64,000 nucleotides of DNA from positions 1 through 64,000 of the forward strand of contig JADZCS010000043.1 of the NCBI GenBank assembly GCA_020851435.1, in the 5' to 3' direction. Below the pieces are notes generated by a model. That model saw only the letters and a list, made by a program, of their open reading frames with translations, did not search any database and had not been told where the DNA came from. The stretch's first letter is position 1; every line of letters starts with the position of its first letter. Below, in pieces: positions 1-8,897 of the stretch. The position numbers were made by a program, and so were the translations under genes. This stretch comes from Gammaproteobacteria bacterium (GTDB taxonomy: Bacteria; Pseudomonadota; Gammaproteobacteria; Steroidobacterales; Steroidobacteraceae).

Positions 1-978
1 CAGCTCAGGGAGTCGGAGGCGGCCGTGCTGACGGCCCGGCAGCGCCTGCGGGACGCCCGGGAGAAGGTCGCTGAGAGCGATCGCCGGCTGCGCAAGCTTG
101 AGGCCGAGCGCAAGGGGCACCTGGACACCCTGGCCAGCGAGCGCGACGCGCTCGCCGCGCAGCTGCGCGCGGCCTACGTCAACGGTCGCGAGGAACAGCT
201 CAAGCTGCTGCTGAGCCAGCAGGACCCGGCTGCGCTGGGCCGCATGCTCGTCTACTACTCCTACCTCGGCAAGGCGCGGGCGGCGAAGATCGGCGAGATC
301 GAGGCCGCGGTGCGGCGGCTCGAGGAACTGACGCGCGAGCTTGCCGACGAGCGGGCCTTGCTCAAGCGCCTCGAGGCGGACGCCGCGGGCGAAGTGCGGG
401 CGCTCGATGCCGCGCGCGGCGATCGCGAGCGCGCGCTCGTGACGATGAATGCACAGATCAAGGGCCGCAGCGACGCGCTGGCCCGCCTGAAGCGCGAGGC
501 CGCAGCGCTCGAGAAGCTGGTCGCGGACCTGCGGCGCGCGCTGGAGCAGGCGCCGCCGCCGCTGGAGGGCGGGCAGCCGTTCGAGCGCGTGCGCGGGCGC
601 CTGCCCTGGCCGGTAAGCGGTACCCTCACGTCCCGTTTCGGCCAGCCGCGCGGCGGCGGCCTCAAGTGGAACGGCGTCGTGATCGCGACGGCCCGCGGCA
701 CCCAGGTGCGCGCCCCGTACGGCGGGCGGGTCGTCTACGCGGACTGGCTGCCGGGGCTCGGCCTGCTGTTGATCCTCGATCACGGCGGGGGCTACCTGAC
801 GCTCTACGGTCACAACGAGGAACTGTTCAAGTCGGTGGGCGTCGCGGTCGCCCCGGGCGACGTCATCGCCACCGTCGGCGACAGCGGCGGGCGCGAGCGC
901 CCCGAACTCTATGTCGAGGTGCGAAAGGGCACGCGTGCGCTCGATCCGCGCCTGTGGTTCCGGCGTGGCGGGCCCTGA
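1..978 (+). CDS. envC: Murein hydrolase activator EnvC, 3' part (5' end outside window)
   Basis: The frame is open from base 1, so the true start lies upstream and this is the C-terminal part. The first ~190 residues are charged, Ala/Leu/Glu/Arg-rich and clearly coiled coil. The last ~125 residues are a LytM/M23 fold (LPWPVSG, SRFGQPRGGG, then an LDHGGGYLTLYGH stretch). As in known EnvC proteins the LytM part lacks a full zinc site (no HxH near the end; YVEVRKG where active M23 enzymes have a His pair), so it should activate amidases rather than cut murein itself. Periplasmic, cell-division associated. Followed by a c-di-GMP gene and then ctpA, a common partner of envC. Confidence 0.88.
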   Translation, partial: QLRESEAAVLTARQRLRDAREKVAESDRRLRKLEAERKGHLDTLASERDALAAQLRAAYVNGREEQLKLLLSQQDPAALGRMLVYYSYLGKARAAKIGEIEAAVRRLEELTRELADERALLKRLEADAAGEVRALDAARGDRERALVTMNAQIKGRSDALARLKREAAALEKLVADLRRALEQAPPPLEGGQPFERVRGRLPWPVSGTLTSRFGQPRGGGLKWNGVVIATARGTQVRAPYGGRVVYADWLPGLGLLLILDHGGGYLTLYGHNEELFKSVGVAVAPGDVIATVGDSGGRERPELYVEVRKGTRALDPRLWFRRGGP

Positions 979-1101
979 GGCCACCGTCCCGCACCCCCCC
1001 CAGAAGTGAGGACCGCGACATGGATTTGGGGCACCCCAGCCGTCAATATGTGATATCGCCCGGAATCCACCGCACATGGAAGGTGCTAGGCTCATGATGT
1101 T

Positions 1102-3312
1102 ATGTCTGCAATAGCGGTTCCCCTTCACCTGTCGAGCGCAAAGCCGGCGCTCGATCCCTATGGGCATCTCCTGCGGATGCTGATGCCGCGCGCCTCGGGC
1201 ATCGCCTTCTTCGACGCCGAGGGCAAGTTGATGTGGATCGCCGAGGGCTACGACGGCCCCGATCCCCATCCCCTGGCCGAAGCGGCGCTGCAGAACCCGC
1301 CGCCGGCGACCACCGCCGAGCTCGACGGCTTCGCCCGGGAGTTCGCCGGTTCGCCCGCCTACGCATTCAGGCTGCGCGACGACGGCGGCAACGTCATCGC
1401 CGTCGCGGTGATGCTCACGCGCGACGGCGAGGACCGCCCCTACAGCTTCGTGCTGCACATCGCGCGGCCGGCGCTCGAGTGCCTGCAGCGCGAACTCCAG
1501 GCCCGCACCAGCATCGGCAGCATGAGCCGCGACCTGTATGCGCGCGACCAGGACCTCGAGGTGCTGCTGCAGGTCTCGGCCGAGGAGCCGGGCTCGCCGG
1601 AGGAGGCCGACGAACTCGGCCACCTGATGCAGGTCACGGTGGAGCACCTCGGATGCATCCTCGGCGCGCTGGTCGTGCCCGAGCGCAACGTCGCCATCTG
1701 CAAGTCGAAGGCCGGCACGAAGCCGCGCGTCGACATCCTATCCAAGACGCACCGCCACCTGCTCAACTGGGCGCAGCTGCAGCGTAAGCAGCTGCTCATC
1801 AACAAGATCAACACCGCGGCCGACGGCATGCCGCCCATCAAGATCCTGTCCGTGCCGGTGCGCCACACCTCCGGCCGCGTGATCGGCTTCATGGCGCTGT
1901 TCCGGACGGCCGAGGCCGAGGACTTCGACCTGCGCAACGAGCGGCTCGCCGAGCTGCTGACGCGAAAGATAACGACGATCCTGCAGAACAACTACGACGC
2001 GTTCACCTCGTTGCTGACGCGCCCCGCGTTCGAGAACCAGGTGCGGGCGGCGCTGACCGCGCGCGCGGGCATGGGGCCGAACTGCGTGCTGTACATCGAT
2101 GTCGACCGCATGCACGTCATCAACGACAACTTCGGCATGCACATCGGCGACGAGGTCATCGGCAAGATCGCCGACGTGCTGCGTCGGCGCCCGCGCATGG
2201 GCGCGCTGTCCGCGCGCATCTCCGGCGACCGCTTCGCGGTGTTCCTCCCGGACTGTGCGCTGGACCTTGCCGCGCAGGCAGCCGAGCTCGTGTGTCGCCA
2301 GTGCGCCGAGCTTTCCTATTCGCGCGGCGACGGCACCGTGCAGGTCTCGGTCAGCATCGGCGTGGCCGAGCTGCCGGAGTCCCAGAGTCCGCTCGCGCAC
2401 GGCAGCGCCAGCGCCGAAATCGCCTGCAAGGCCGCCAAGGACCGCGGCCGCGGCCGCGTCGAGATCTACCAGGACGCAGACCAGAGCATCATCCGCCGGC
2501 ACTCCGACGTGCTGGTCGTGCAGCGGCTGCACGAGGCGCTGGAGCACGACCGCTTCGTGCTGTACGCCCAGCCGATCCTGCCGTTGTCCTCGACCGTGCC
2601 GCAGGAGCCGCGCTTCGAGCTGCTGCTGCGGATGATCGCCGAGAACGGCGAGACGCTGCCGCCGTCGAAGTTCTTCTCGGCGGCCGAACGCTACCAGCTG
2701 CTGCCCGTGATCGACCGCTGGGTCGTGCGCAACGCGCTGTCCAACCTCAAGGCCCACGCCGCCGCGCTGCACGGGCGCGCGGCGCGCTTCTCGATCAACG
2801 TGTCCGGTCCCTCGATCGCCTCGGAGGACTTCCTCGATTTCCTCGAGACGCAGGTCCGCGAGTCCGGCCTGCCGCCCGACATCCTCTGCTTCGAGCTCAC
2901 CGAGACGGCCGCGATCTCGAACCTGCAGCGCGCCGACCGCCTGATGCAGCGCCTGCGCAGCCTCGGCTGCACCTTCGCGCTGGACGACTTCGGCACCGGG
3001 CTTTCGTCGCTCGCCTACCTGCGCTCGCTGCCGGTGTCGGTGCTCAAGATCGACGGCAGCTTCGTGCGCGACACGGCGGTCAACCAGCGCACCGAGTCGA
3101 TGGTACGCGCGATCGCGCAGATGGCCAGGACCATGGGCATGGAGACGGTCGCCGAGTTCGTCGAGACCGACGACCTGCGGCTGCGCATGGCCACGCTCGG
3201 GGTCGACTACGGCCAGGGCTTCGCCATCGGCAAGCCGATTCCGCTCGAGGAAATCCTCGGCGATCTCGCGCTGTACGAGATGCTCGCCCAGCAGTCCAGC
3301 CTCAAGGCCTGA
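1102..3312 (+). CDS. GAF-GGDEF-EAL protein with degenerate GGDEF (c-di-GMP phosphodiesterase candidate)
   Basis: A 736-residue soluble protein with no signal peptide or membrane segment. Residues ~150-290 look GAF-like and ~305-455 are a GGDEF domain whose signature reads SGDRF (374-378), so cyclase activity is unlikely. Residues ~470-725 are an EAL domain. Its signature reads ELL (506-508), but the other catalytic landmarks remain: NVS (566-568), ELTET (598-602), DDFGTG (628-633) and KIDG (649-652). I infer a phosphodiesterase or c-di-GMP sensor, with the GGDEF half possibly a GTP-binding regulator. ATG 1102 is the first in-frame start; two ATGs just upstream are in another frame. It sits between envC and ctpA, 12 bases before ctpA. 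Confidence 0.88.
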   Translation: MSAIAVPLHLSSAKPALDPYGHLLRMLMPRASGIAFFDAEGKLMWIAEGYDGPDPHPLAEAALQNPPPATTAELDGFAREFAGSPAYAFRLRDDGGNVIAVAVMLTRDGEDRPYSFVLHIARPALECLQRELQARTSIGSMSRDLYARDQDLEVLLQVSAEEPGSPEEADELGHLMQVTVEHLGCILGALVVPERNVAICKSKAGTKPRVDILSKTHRHLLNWAQLQRKQLLINKINTAADGMPPIKILSVPVRHTSGRVIGFMALFRTAEAEDFDLRNERLAELLTRKITTILQNNYDAFTSLLTRPAFENQVRAALTARAGMGPNCVLYIDVDRMHVINDNFGMHIGDEVIGKIADVLRRRPRMGALSARISGDRFAVFLPDCALDLAAQAAELVCRQCAELSYSRGDGTVQVSVSIGVAELPESQSPLAHGSASAEIACKAAKDRGRGRVEIYQDADQSIIRRHSDVLVVQRLHEALEHDRFVLYAQPILPLSSTVPQEPRFELLLRMIAENGETLPPSKFFSAAERYQLLPVIDRWVVRNALSNLKAHAAALHGRAARFSINVSGPSIASEDFLDFLETQVRESGLPPDILCFELTETAAISNLQRADRLMQRLRSLGCTFALDDFGTGLSSLAYLRSLPVSVLKIDGSFVRDTAVNQRTESMVRAIAQMARTMGMETVAEFVETDDLRLRMATLGVDYGQGFAIGKPIPLEEILGDLALYEMLAQQSSLKA

Positions 3313-3324
3313 GCCGCGGCCGGC

Positions 3325-4527
3325 ATGCAGCACCGCCGGACCGCCGTAGCGCTCGCCGTCGGCATCGTGCTCGGGTTCGGCCTGGCGCTCACCCAGGGCG
3401 TGATCGCCTCGCGGCCTGCCAGTCCAGCCGACCTTCCGCCGCGCGACCTGCGCCTGATCGCCGAGGTGCTCGGTCGCGTCAAGGCCGACTACGTCGACGT
3501 GGTCGACGACCACCAGCTCATGGGCAAGGCCCTGCGCGGCATGGTCTCCGGCCTCGATCCGCACTCGGCATTCCTCGACAGCGAGGAGTACGAGGAACTG
3601 CGCGTCGCGACCCAGGGCAACTACTCCGGCATCGGCATCGAGGTCTCGCTCGAGGACGGCTTCGTCGTGGTCGTCGCGCCCTTCGAAGGCTCGCCGGCCG
3701 AGCGCGCGGGCATCCAGGCGGGCGATGCGATCATCGCCATCGACGGCAAGGTGCTGGACACCACCAGCCTGGCCGACGCGCTCGCCCGCATGCGCGGCGA
3801 GCCCGGCACGCCCGTGCGCGTCACCATCGAGCGCGAGGACGTCGAGGAGCCCATCACCTACGCGATGCAGCGTGCCGCGGTGCTGGTGCATAGCGTGCGC
3901 GCCGAGCTGCTGGCGCCGGGCGAGGGCTACCTTCGAATCAGCCAGTTCAGCGAGACCACCGGCAGCGAGGTCGAGGCGGCGATCGCGAAGCTCAAGGCGC
4001 GTGGACCGCTCAAGGGCCTCGTGCTCGACCTGCGCAACAACCCCGGCGGCGTGCTGGAGGCCGGCATCGAAGTCGCCGACGCGTTCCTGGAGCGCGGCGT
4101 CATCGTCTCCGCCGACGGGCGCACCGACGAATCGCGATTCAGCGTGGATGCCGAGCCGGGGGACCTGCTGGGCGGCGCGCCCATCGTGGTCCTCGTCAAC
4201 GGCGGGTCGGCGTCCGCCTCCGAGATCGTCGCCGGAGCACTGCGCGACCATCACCGTGCAACCCTGGTCGGTCGCACGACCTTCGGCAAGGGCACCGTGC
4301 AGACCGTCCTGCCGCTGTCCGACGGCCAGGCGCTCAAGCTCACGACCTCGCGCTACTACACCCCCTCGGGCGCATCGATCCAGGGCAAGGGCCTGCGCCC
4401 GGACCTGGAGCTGCCGCGTCGCGTCGTGCCGCCGGCAACCGACGACAAGCGGCCGCTGCTCGAACGCGACGCCGAGGTGCTCGCCGCGCTGGATGCCCTG
4501 CGCGCGCCGGCGGCAGGCCGCCGATGA
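3325..4527 (+). CDS. ctpA: S41 carboxyl-terminal processing protease
   Basis: A 400-residue exported serine protease that trims C-terminal tails of periplasmic substrates; CtpA-type enzymes are known to control murein hydrolases. The N-terminal ~28 residues form a signal anchor. A PDZ domain covers roughly residues 100-175 (YSGIGIEV, AGIQAGDAI). The S41 core contains GYLRISQF, LDLRNNPGG and NGGSASASEIV, followed by GKGTVQ. Ser297 and Lys322 are the expected catalytic pair, 25 residues apart as in the family. The stop overlaps the next start by four bases (ATGA). Paired with envC, this places control of cell-wall hydrolases at this locus. Confidence 0.93.
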   Translation: MQHRRTAVALAVGIVLGFGLALTQGVIASRPASPADLPPRDLRLIAEVLGRVKADYVDVVDDHQLMGKALRGMVSGLDPHSAFLDSEEYEELRVATQGNYSGIGIEVSLEDGFVVVVAPFEGSPAERAGIQAGDAIIAIDGKVLDTTSLADALARMRGEPGTPVRVTIEREDVEEPITYAMQRAAVLVHSVRAELLAPGEGYLRISQFSETTGSEVEAAIAKLKARGPLKGLVLDLRNNPGGVLEAGIEVADAFLERGVIVSADGRTDESRFSVDAEPGDLLGGAPIVVLVNGGSASASEIVAGALRDHHRATLVGRTTFGKGTVQTVLPLSDGQALKLTTSRYYTPSGASIQGKGLRPDLELPRRVVPPATDDKRPLLERDAEVLAALDALRAPAAGRR

Positions 4528-5603
4528 ACAACGCGACGCAGCAGGACAGGCGGCTCGGTGGCGACCCTGTCCAGCCGGCCGCCAGGCGGCAACTGGCGGA
4601 CGAGCTCGCGACGGTGATGACTCGCATGCTGTGGGCCGACTGGCTGGTGCTGGCCGTGGCCACGTTCGAGCTCGTCGCCCACGCGCGGGCCAAGGGCCAG
4701 TGGTCCTGGTGGCTGCTGCTCGCGCCGGTCCTGTTCGCGATGTTCACCACCTGGCTGCGCCTGCCCTGGTTTCCGCTCGCGGAACTTCGCCAGCGCATCG
4801 CCACCGGCGTCTTCGTGACCATCGTGTTCGTCGGCAGCACGGCCGGCCCGACCGGCGGCGCCCACAGCCCGCTCGTCACGCTTTTCCTCGTGCCGCTGGT
4901 GCTGGCGGCCATGACCCTGCGGACACGCCTGGTCGTGCTCACGCTGGGCCTGGTGGCCGCGGCCTGCGTGATGCTGAACCGCGCGCAATGGCCTGCCGAG
5001 CCGGACTGGGCGGACTTCGCCGCCGACGTGCTGGGCCAGGTCGCGCCCTTCGCGCTCGCCACCTGGCTCGTTCACAGCCTGGCCGGCACGGCCCTGTTCG
5101 CCAGCCAGCGGCTGGTGGAGGTGACGGAATACGACGAGCTGACCGGCCTGCGCAGCGCGCGCGCCTTCGACGAGGCCCTGCGCCAGCACCACGCCAAGGC
5201 CGAATTCACGAGCGGCAGCTATGCGCTGCTGCACATCGACTTCGAGCAGCTGCGCAGCGTCAACGACGCCCACGGCCGTACGGCTGGCGATGCGGCGCTG
5301 TGCGCGCTGGCCTCAGCCATCCAGCGCTCGGTGCGCAACGTCGACGTGGCGGCGCGCTATGGCGGCGATGAATTCGCCGTGCTGCTGCCCGATGCCGGGC
5401 CGGACGTCGGCGATGCCATCGCGCAGCGCATCCGCAACAGCTTCTATGCGAGCCTGGTCGAGGCGAATGGCCGCGCGCTGCGCAATACGGCCGGCGTCGG
5501 CATTGCCTGCTTTCCGCGCGACGCGCGCAAGCCCGACGTGCTGATGTCGCTCGCCGAAAAGCGCATGCGCGACGACAAGGGCCTGCGTCGCCGTTCGACC
5601 TGA
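4524..5603 (+). CDS. Membrane diguanylate cyclase (GGDEF intact)
   Basis: 359 residues. The N-terminal half (~35-195) has about five to six hydrophobic helices. The C-terminal half is a GGDEF domain with DELTGLRSARAF at its start and GGDEF at residues 280-284. An RNVD (RxxD) inhibitory-site motif lies at 271-274, five residues before GGDEF, the standard spacing for product inhibition. It should make c-di-GMP from GTP at the inner membrane. It overlaps ctpA by four bases, so it is translationally coupled to the protease; no standard partner explains this. The short N-terminal membrane region matches no sensor domain that I can name. Confidence 0.9.
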   Translation: MNNATQQDRRLGGDPVQPAARRQLADELATVMTRMLWADWLVLAVATFELVAHARAKGQWSWWLLLAPVLFAMFTTWLRLPWFPLAELRQRIATGVFVTIVFVGSTAGPTGGAHSPLVTLFLVPLVLAAMTLRTRLVVLTLGLVAAACVMLNRAQWPAEPDWADFAADVLGQVAPFALATWLVHSLAGTALFASQRLVEVTEYDELTGLRSARAFDEALRQHHAKAEFTSGSYALLHIDFEQLRSVNDAHGRTAGDAALCALASAIQRSVRNVDVAARYGGDEFAVLLPDAGPDVGDAIAQRIRNSFYASLVEANGRALRNTAGVGIACFPRDARKPDVLMSLAEKRMRDDKGLRRRST

Positions 5604-5610
5604 TCGATCG

Positions 5611-5991
5611 TCACATCGCGCGCAGGGCGCCCGCGAGCCCGCCCAGCAGCAGCGCGACCAGCGGCATGAACGACAGTCCGAAGCCGATGTGGCGCTTGCT
5701 GGCATCCTTCACGTAGCCCAGCAGGTACAGGGCGCGGCCGAACACGAACACCAGCCCCAGGCCGGCGGCCCAGGCCTCGCTCACGTACTGTCCGAACATC
5801 CACATCGCCGGCACGAAAGCCACGAGCAGTTCCAGGGTGTTCATCTGGACCCGGTAGTAGCGCTCGAAAACGGGGTGTCCGGTGGTCGCCGGCGCGGGCA
5901 CGCCGAACTGGCCGCGTGCCCTCCCCACCAGGAGGCCGAACGCCAGGTACTCGAGCAGCGCGATCGCCACCACCACATTCACCATCGCCAT
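5611..5991 (-). CDS. MAPEG family membrane protein
   Basis: 126 residues with four hydrophobic helices. The family signature ERYYRVQMNTLE lies after the first helix; in MAPEG proteins the Arg/Asn/Glu in this stretch bind glutathione. Members are glutathione-dependent transferases/peroxidases or orphan membrane proteins. The reading frame extends 42 codons upstream, but ATG 5991 has a GGGAG ribosome site eight bases before it and begins directly before helix 1, so I use that start. It converges with the diguanylate cyclase gene 7 bases away. The substrate is not evident. Confidence 0.85.
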   Translation of the reverse strand: MAMVNVVVAIALLEYLAFGLLVGRARGQFGVPAPATTGHPVFERYYRVQMNTLELLVAFVPAMWMFGQYVSEAWAAGLGLVFVFGRALYLLGYVKDASKRHIGFGLSFMPLVALLLGGLAGALRAM

Positions 5992-6130
5992 GTGCAAGCT
6001 CCCGGATTCCGCGCGCATGCCGCGTCGCCGGGAGAGTCTAGCAGGTGCCCGCGGGGGTGCTGCCGGCGACGATCCGTGACGATGATCGCTTCCTGCGAGG
6101 GCCTGCGCCCTGCACAATGGCGCCGACGAA

Positions 6131-6598
6131 ATGGGGCGTTCGCCCCGGGGACGGAGCTTGCGCGGTTACCTGCAGTCGATCGACGTCGAGGCCTCGCCAG
6201 CGGTGGTCTGGCGCGCGCTCACGCACGGGCCTTCGCTGGCGCTGTGGTATGCCCCGGAGTCCATGATCGAACCCCGCAAGGACGGCCGCTACGACGTGCG
6301 CACGCGCTTCTTCGGCCACCGCACCGCCACCATCGACGTCTACGAACCGGCCAAGCGCCTGCGGCTGATCCACATGCCGGGGGAGGGCTGGCCCCCCATG
6401 AAGTCCGGAGCGCTCGTCGAGGATTTCCTGATCGACCGTCGCGGCGAGCACACGGTGTTGCGACTGCTGGGTTCCGGCGTGCCCGAGGATCCCGAGTGGG
6501 ATGCGGCGCTCAAGCGCCTGCGTGCCGGCTGGGCGGTGGCCTTCGACTACCTCAGGCGCAGGATTGCGGCGGGCGAGATCCGCGAGGCCCGCGCGTGA
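6131..6598 (+). CDS. SRPBCC (START/AHSA1-type) domain protein
   Basis: A 155-residue cytoplasmic protein. The pattern SIDVEASPAVVWRALTHG, then LWYAPESMIEPRKDGRYD, a central beta-rich region and a C-terminal amphipathic helix (WDAALKRLRAGWAVAFDYL) matches the SRPBCC fold, which binds hydrophobic ligands. No ligand can be deduced. Start ATG 6131 has no clear ribosome site and the first ~12 residues are basic and low-complexity, so translation may begin a little later. The TGA overlaps the GTG of the next gene (GTGA), which couples the two. Confidence 0.72.
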   Translation: MGRSPRGRSLRGYLQSIDVEASPAVVWRALTHGPSLALWYAPESMIEPRKDGRYDVRTRFFGHRTATIDVYEPAKRLRLIHMPGEGWPPMKSGALVEDFLIDRRGEHTVLRLLGSGVPEDPEWDAALKRLRAGWAVAFDYLRRRIAAGEIREARA

Positions 6599-7944
6599 AG
6601 CGCAGGCCGCCAGCGTTCCTGGCCAGGCTGGCCGCGCTGCTGCTCGGCGGCGCGCTGTGCGCGGCGGCCCAGGCGGGCGCGCTCAAGGCCATCGTCGGCG
6701 GCACGGTCATCGACGGCCTCGGCAGCACCCCGATCCACAACGGCGTCGTGCTCATCGACGGTGAGCGCATACGCGCGGTCGGTCCTCGTTCCCAGGTCGA
6801 GGTGCCGCCGGATGCCGAGGTCATTTCGGCGGAGGGCATGACGGTCCTGCCCGGGCTGTGGGACCTGCAGGTGCACCTCACGCGGCTCGGTCACGGCGAC
6901 GTCGCGCGCTGGAACGAGACCTACCTGCCGCTCGCGGACCGCGTGATCACGCCGCTCGCGGCGCGCCAGCTGCTGCTCGCGGGCGTCACCAGCGCGCGCG
7001 ACGTCGAGTCGCCGCTGTCGGTGGCGCTCAACGTTCGCGAGCGCGTGCGGGCGAAGCGCATTCCCGGGCCCACGCTCTACGTCGGCGGTCCTTCGCTGAC
7101 GCGTGCGCCGGCCGCCGGGTCGTGGCAGTGGAACGTGAGCGACGTCGAGGATGCCCGCGCCAAGGCCCGCAAGCTGGCCGATGCGGGCGTCGACTACCTG
7201 CTGCTCGCCGACCTGGACCTGTGGTCCTCCGAGGAACTGCTCGCGGCCATCGCGGAGGCGCGTTCACGCGGCCTTCCGGTGCATGCCCAGGCCGGCAGCG
7301 CCGCGGCGATCGAGCGCGGGCTGGCCGCGCAGGTGGACGGCTTCCTGGGCACCGGGCCGGGCGCGCAGCCGGCGTTTCCGGACACGGTGGTGCTCGCGCT
7401 GCGCCAGCGCCTGCTGTCGCAGCCGAACAAGCCGGTGTTCTGGAGCCCCGGCGCCTCGGCGGTGTTCAGTTACGAGCGGCTGCGCGACGATGCCGAGCCA
7501 CTCGACGATCCGGAGGTCTTCGCGGCCCTGCCGGCCGTGATCGCCGGCGACGTCCGCGCCTCGCTCGCCAACCTCGATCGCGTCAGCGGCCTGGACATGC
7601 CGACCTCGAGGCGGCCGACGCTGTGCAACAAGGTTCGCCAGCTGCGCGATGCCGGCGCCGCGCTGGTCGCGGGATCGGACGCCGGCGTGCCGGCCCACCT
7701 GCACTCGCGCGCGACCTGGCAGGAAATCGACGTGTGGGTGCGCGAGTGCGGCATCGACGCGGCCTACGCGATCCAGGCGGCCACGCACGACGCCGCGGTG
7801 GCGATGGGCGCGCAGAACGAGAGCGGCTCGCTGGGGCCCGGGAAGTATGCCGACGTGATCGCCGTGCGCGGCAACGTGCTGCTGCATCCGGCCCTGCTGG
7901 CGAATCCGACGATCGTGATCCGCCACGGCCAGCGTTATCGTTGA
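6595..7944 (+). CDS. Amidohydrolase-like exported protein with missing metal ligands
   Basis: 449 residues, GTG start at 6595 overlapping the SRPBCC stop. It has a signal peptide (LARLAALLLGGALCAAAQAG). The N-terminal IVGGTVIDG..IHNGVVLIDGERI and C-terminal GPGKYADVIAVRG are typical of the imidazolonepropionase/dipeptidase-like amidohydrolase superfamily. However, PGLWDLQVHL stands where the family has D-x-H-x-H, so the first metal His is Gln. The later His that normally lies in an EHG motif is missing as well (AAQVDGFLGTG). Asp in AGSDAG is kept. I infer a catalytically altered or inactive relative in the periplasm. Function unknown. Confidence 0.75.
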   Translation: MKRRPPAFLARLAALLLGGALCAAAQAGALKAIVGGTVIDGLGSTPIHNGVVLIDGERIRAVGPRSQVEVPPDAEVISAEGMTVLPGLWDLQVHLTRLGHGDVARWNETYLPLADRVITPLAARQLLLAGVTSARDVESPLSVALNVRERVRAKRIPGPTLYVGGPSLTRAPAAGSWQWNVSDVEDARAKARKLADAGVDYLLLADLDLWSSEELLAAIAEARSRGLPVHAQAGSAAAIERGLAAQVDGFLGTGPGAQPAFPDTVVLALRQRLLSQPNKPVFWSPGASAVFSYERLRDDAEPLDDPEVFAALPAVIAGDVRASLANLDRVSGLDMPTSRRPTLCNKVRQLRDAGAALVAGSDAGVPAHLHSRATWQEIDVWVRECGIDAAYAIQAATHDAAVAMGAQNESGSLGPGKYADVIAVRGNVLLHPALLANPTIVIRHGQRYR

Positions 7945-7998
7945 TTGGCGGCCGCCAGGCCCCATACTGTCCGTAATGCAACGGCGCGGAGGCCTGAC

Positions 7999-8373
7999 AT
8001 GCAAAACTTCATCCTGCGCGCGGCCTTCGCCGCGGTCGGCCTGTGGCTCGCGACGCTGTGGGTCGACGGCATCACGGTCGATGCGCCCACCACGCTGCTG
8101 CTCGCCGCCCTGCTGCTCGGCATCGTCAACGCCATCGTCAAGCCGGTCATGCTGCTGCTGACGCTGCCGTTCCTGCTGTTGTCGCTGGGGCTGTTCCTGC
8201 TCGTGGTCAACGCCGCGATGCTGGGCCTGGTCAGCGCGTTCCTGCCGGGCATGCACGTGGCGGGATTCTGGGCCGCGTTGTGGGGCGCGCTGCTGATCAG
8301 CTTCGTGAGCTGGCTAGGCTCGGCGTTCCTCGGCCCCAAGGGCCGCGGCGACGTGCGCATCCACCGCGGCTAG
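7999..8373 (+). CDS. Phage-holin-4-like / YvlD family membrane protein
   Basis: 124 residues almost entirely made of four hydrophobic helices. The loop GIVNAIVKPVMLLLTLP after helix 2 is the hallmark of the YvlD (phage_holin_4_2) family of small inner-membrane proteins; their role is unclear and the holin name is only by similarity. ATG 7999 is chosen over an upstream frame extension because a GGAGG ribosome site precedes it and the first helix starts there. Its stop codon overlaps the stop of the convergent SRPBCC gene by four bases. No phage genes are near, so it is a chromosomal membrane protein. Confidence 0.82.
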   Translation: MQNFILRAAFAAVGLWLATLWVDGITVDAPTTLLLAALLLGIVNAIVKPVMLLLTLPFLLLSLGLFLLVVNAAMLGLVSAFLPGMHVAGFWAALWGALLISFVSWLGSAFLGPKGRGDVRIHRG

Positions 8374-8897
8374 TCGCGGGCGGCGTGCGCCGCCAGGCCT
8401 GCCAGCTGCTCGCCCAGCACGCGGTCGACGACGGGGGCCAGCTTGTCGAGGCCAGCCGGGTCGTAGCCGCTGACGCGGTATTCCCAGGTGATGCGCGAAC
8501 CCTGGCCCTCGGGCGAGATCCTGATCGCCAGCGCGCCCGAGGCGCCCTTCCACAGCAGCGGCCCGAGCCCGCCGCTCATGACGAGCTGCCGCTTCTCCGG
8601 CCAGGCCAGGGCGACGCGCATGTGCTCGATTTCGCCGCCCGGCCAGCGCTCGCAGAAGCAGCCGCCGGCGCGCAGCTCCAGCGTCATGTTCGCGGCGCGG
8701 CCGGAATAGGTGTGCGCGCCGCTCCACCACTCGCCGATCCGCAGGAGCGAGTCCCAGGTGCGCCCGGGTGCCGCTGCGGTCACGGCCTCCAGGCGCAGCG
8801 TGAATCCGCCGGGCGCGCTGTCGACGACCGCGGCGATTGCCGGCGGCGGCAGCGAGAGCAACAGCGATGCGAAGCCGGCTGCGACGCTCCGTGTCAT
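8370..8897 (-). CDS. Exported SRPBCC family protein
   Basis: 175 residues with an N-terminal signal peptide (MTRSVAAGFASLLLSLPPPAIA). The rest fits a polyketide-cyclase-like SRPBCC fold: FTLRLEAVTAAAPGRTWDSLLRIGEWW near the start and a long C-terminal helix (LAPVVDRVLGEQLAGLAAHA). A secreted hydrophobic-ligand carrier is possible; the ligand is unknown. Start ATG 8897 overlaps the EamA stop (ATGA), and it is the last gene of the peptide-use operon. Its stop overlaps that of the convergent membrane-protein gene. Confidence 0.72.
   Translation of the reverse strand: MTRSVAAGFASLLLSLPPPAIAAVVDSAPGGFTLRLEAVTAAAPGRTWDSLLRIGEWWSGAHTYSGRAANMTLELRAGGCFCERWPGGEIEHMRVALAWPEKRQLVMSGGLGPLLWKGASGALAIRISPEGQGSRITWEYRVSGYDPAGLDKLAPVVDRVLGEQLAGLAAHAARD

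Noticed and set aside
1738-4254. 838-codon open frame on the minus strand opposite the GGDEF-EAL and ctpA genes
   Set aside because: Antisense to two clear genes; the translation is Asp/Gly/Arg/His-rich without domains, typical of high-GC shadow frames.
5992-6117. N-terminal extension of the MAPEG protein
   Set aside because: Pro/Arg-rich without family match; the inner ATG has a good ribosome site.
7999-8373. Reading the YvlD-like protein as a phage holin and evidence of a prophage
   Set aside because: No phage genes, integrase or attachment site nearby; the family is common on chromosomes.
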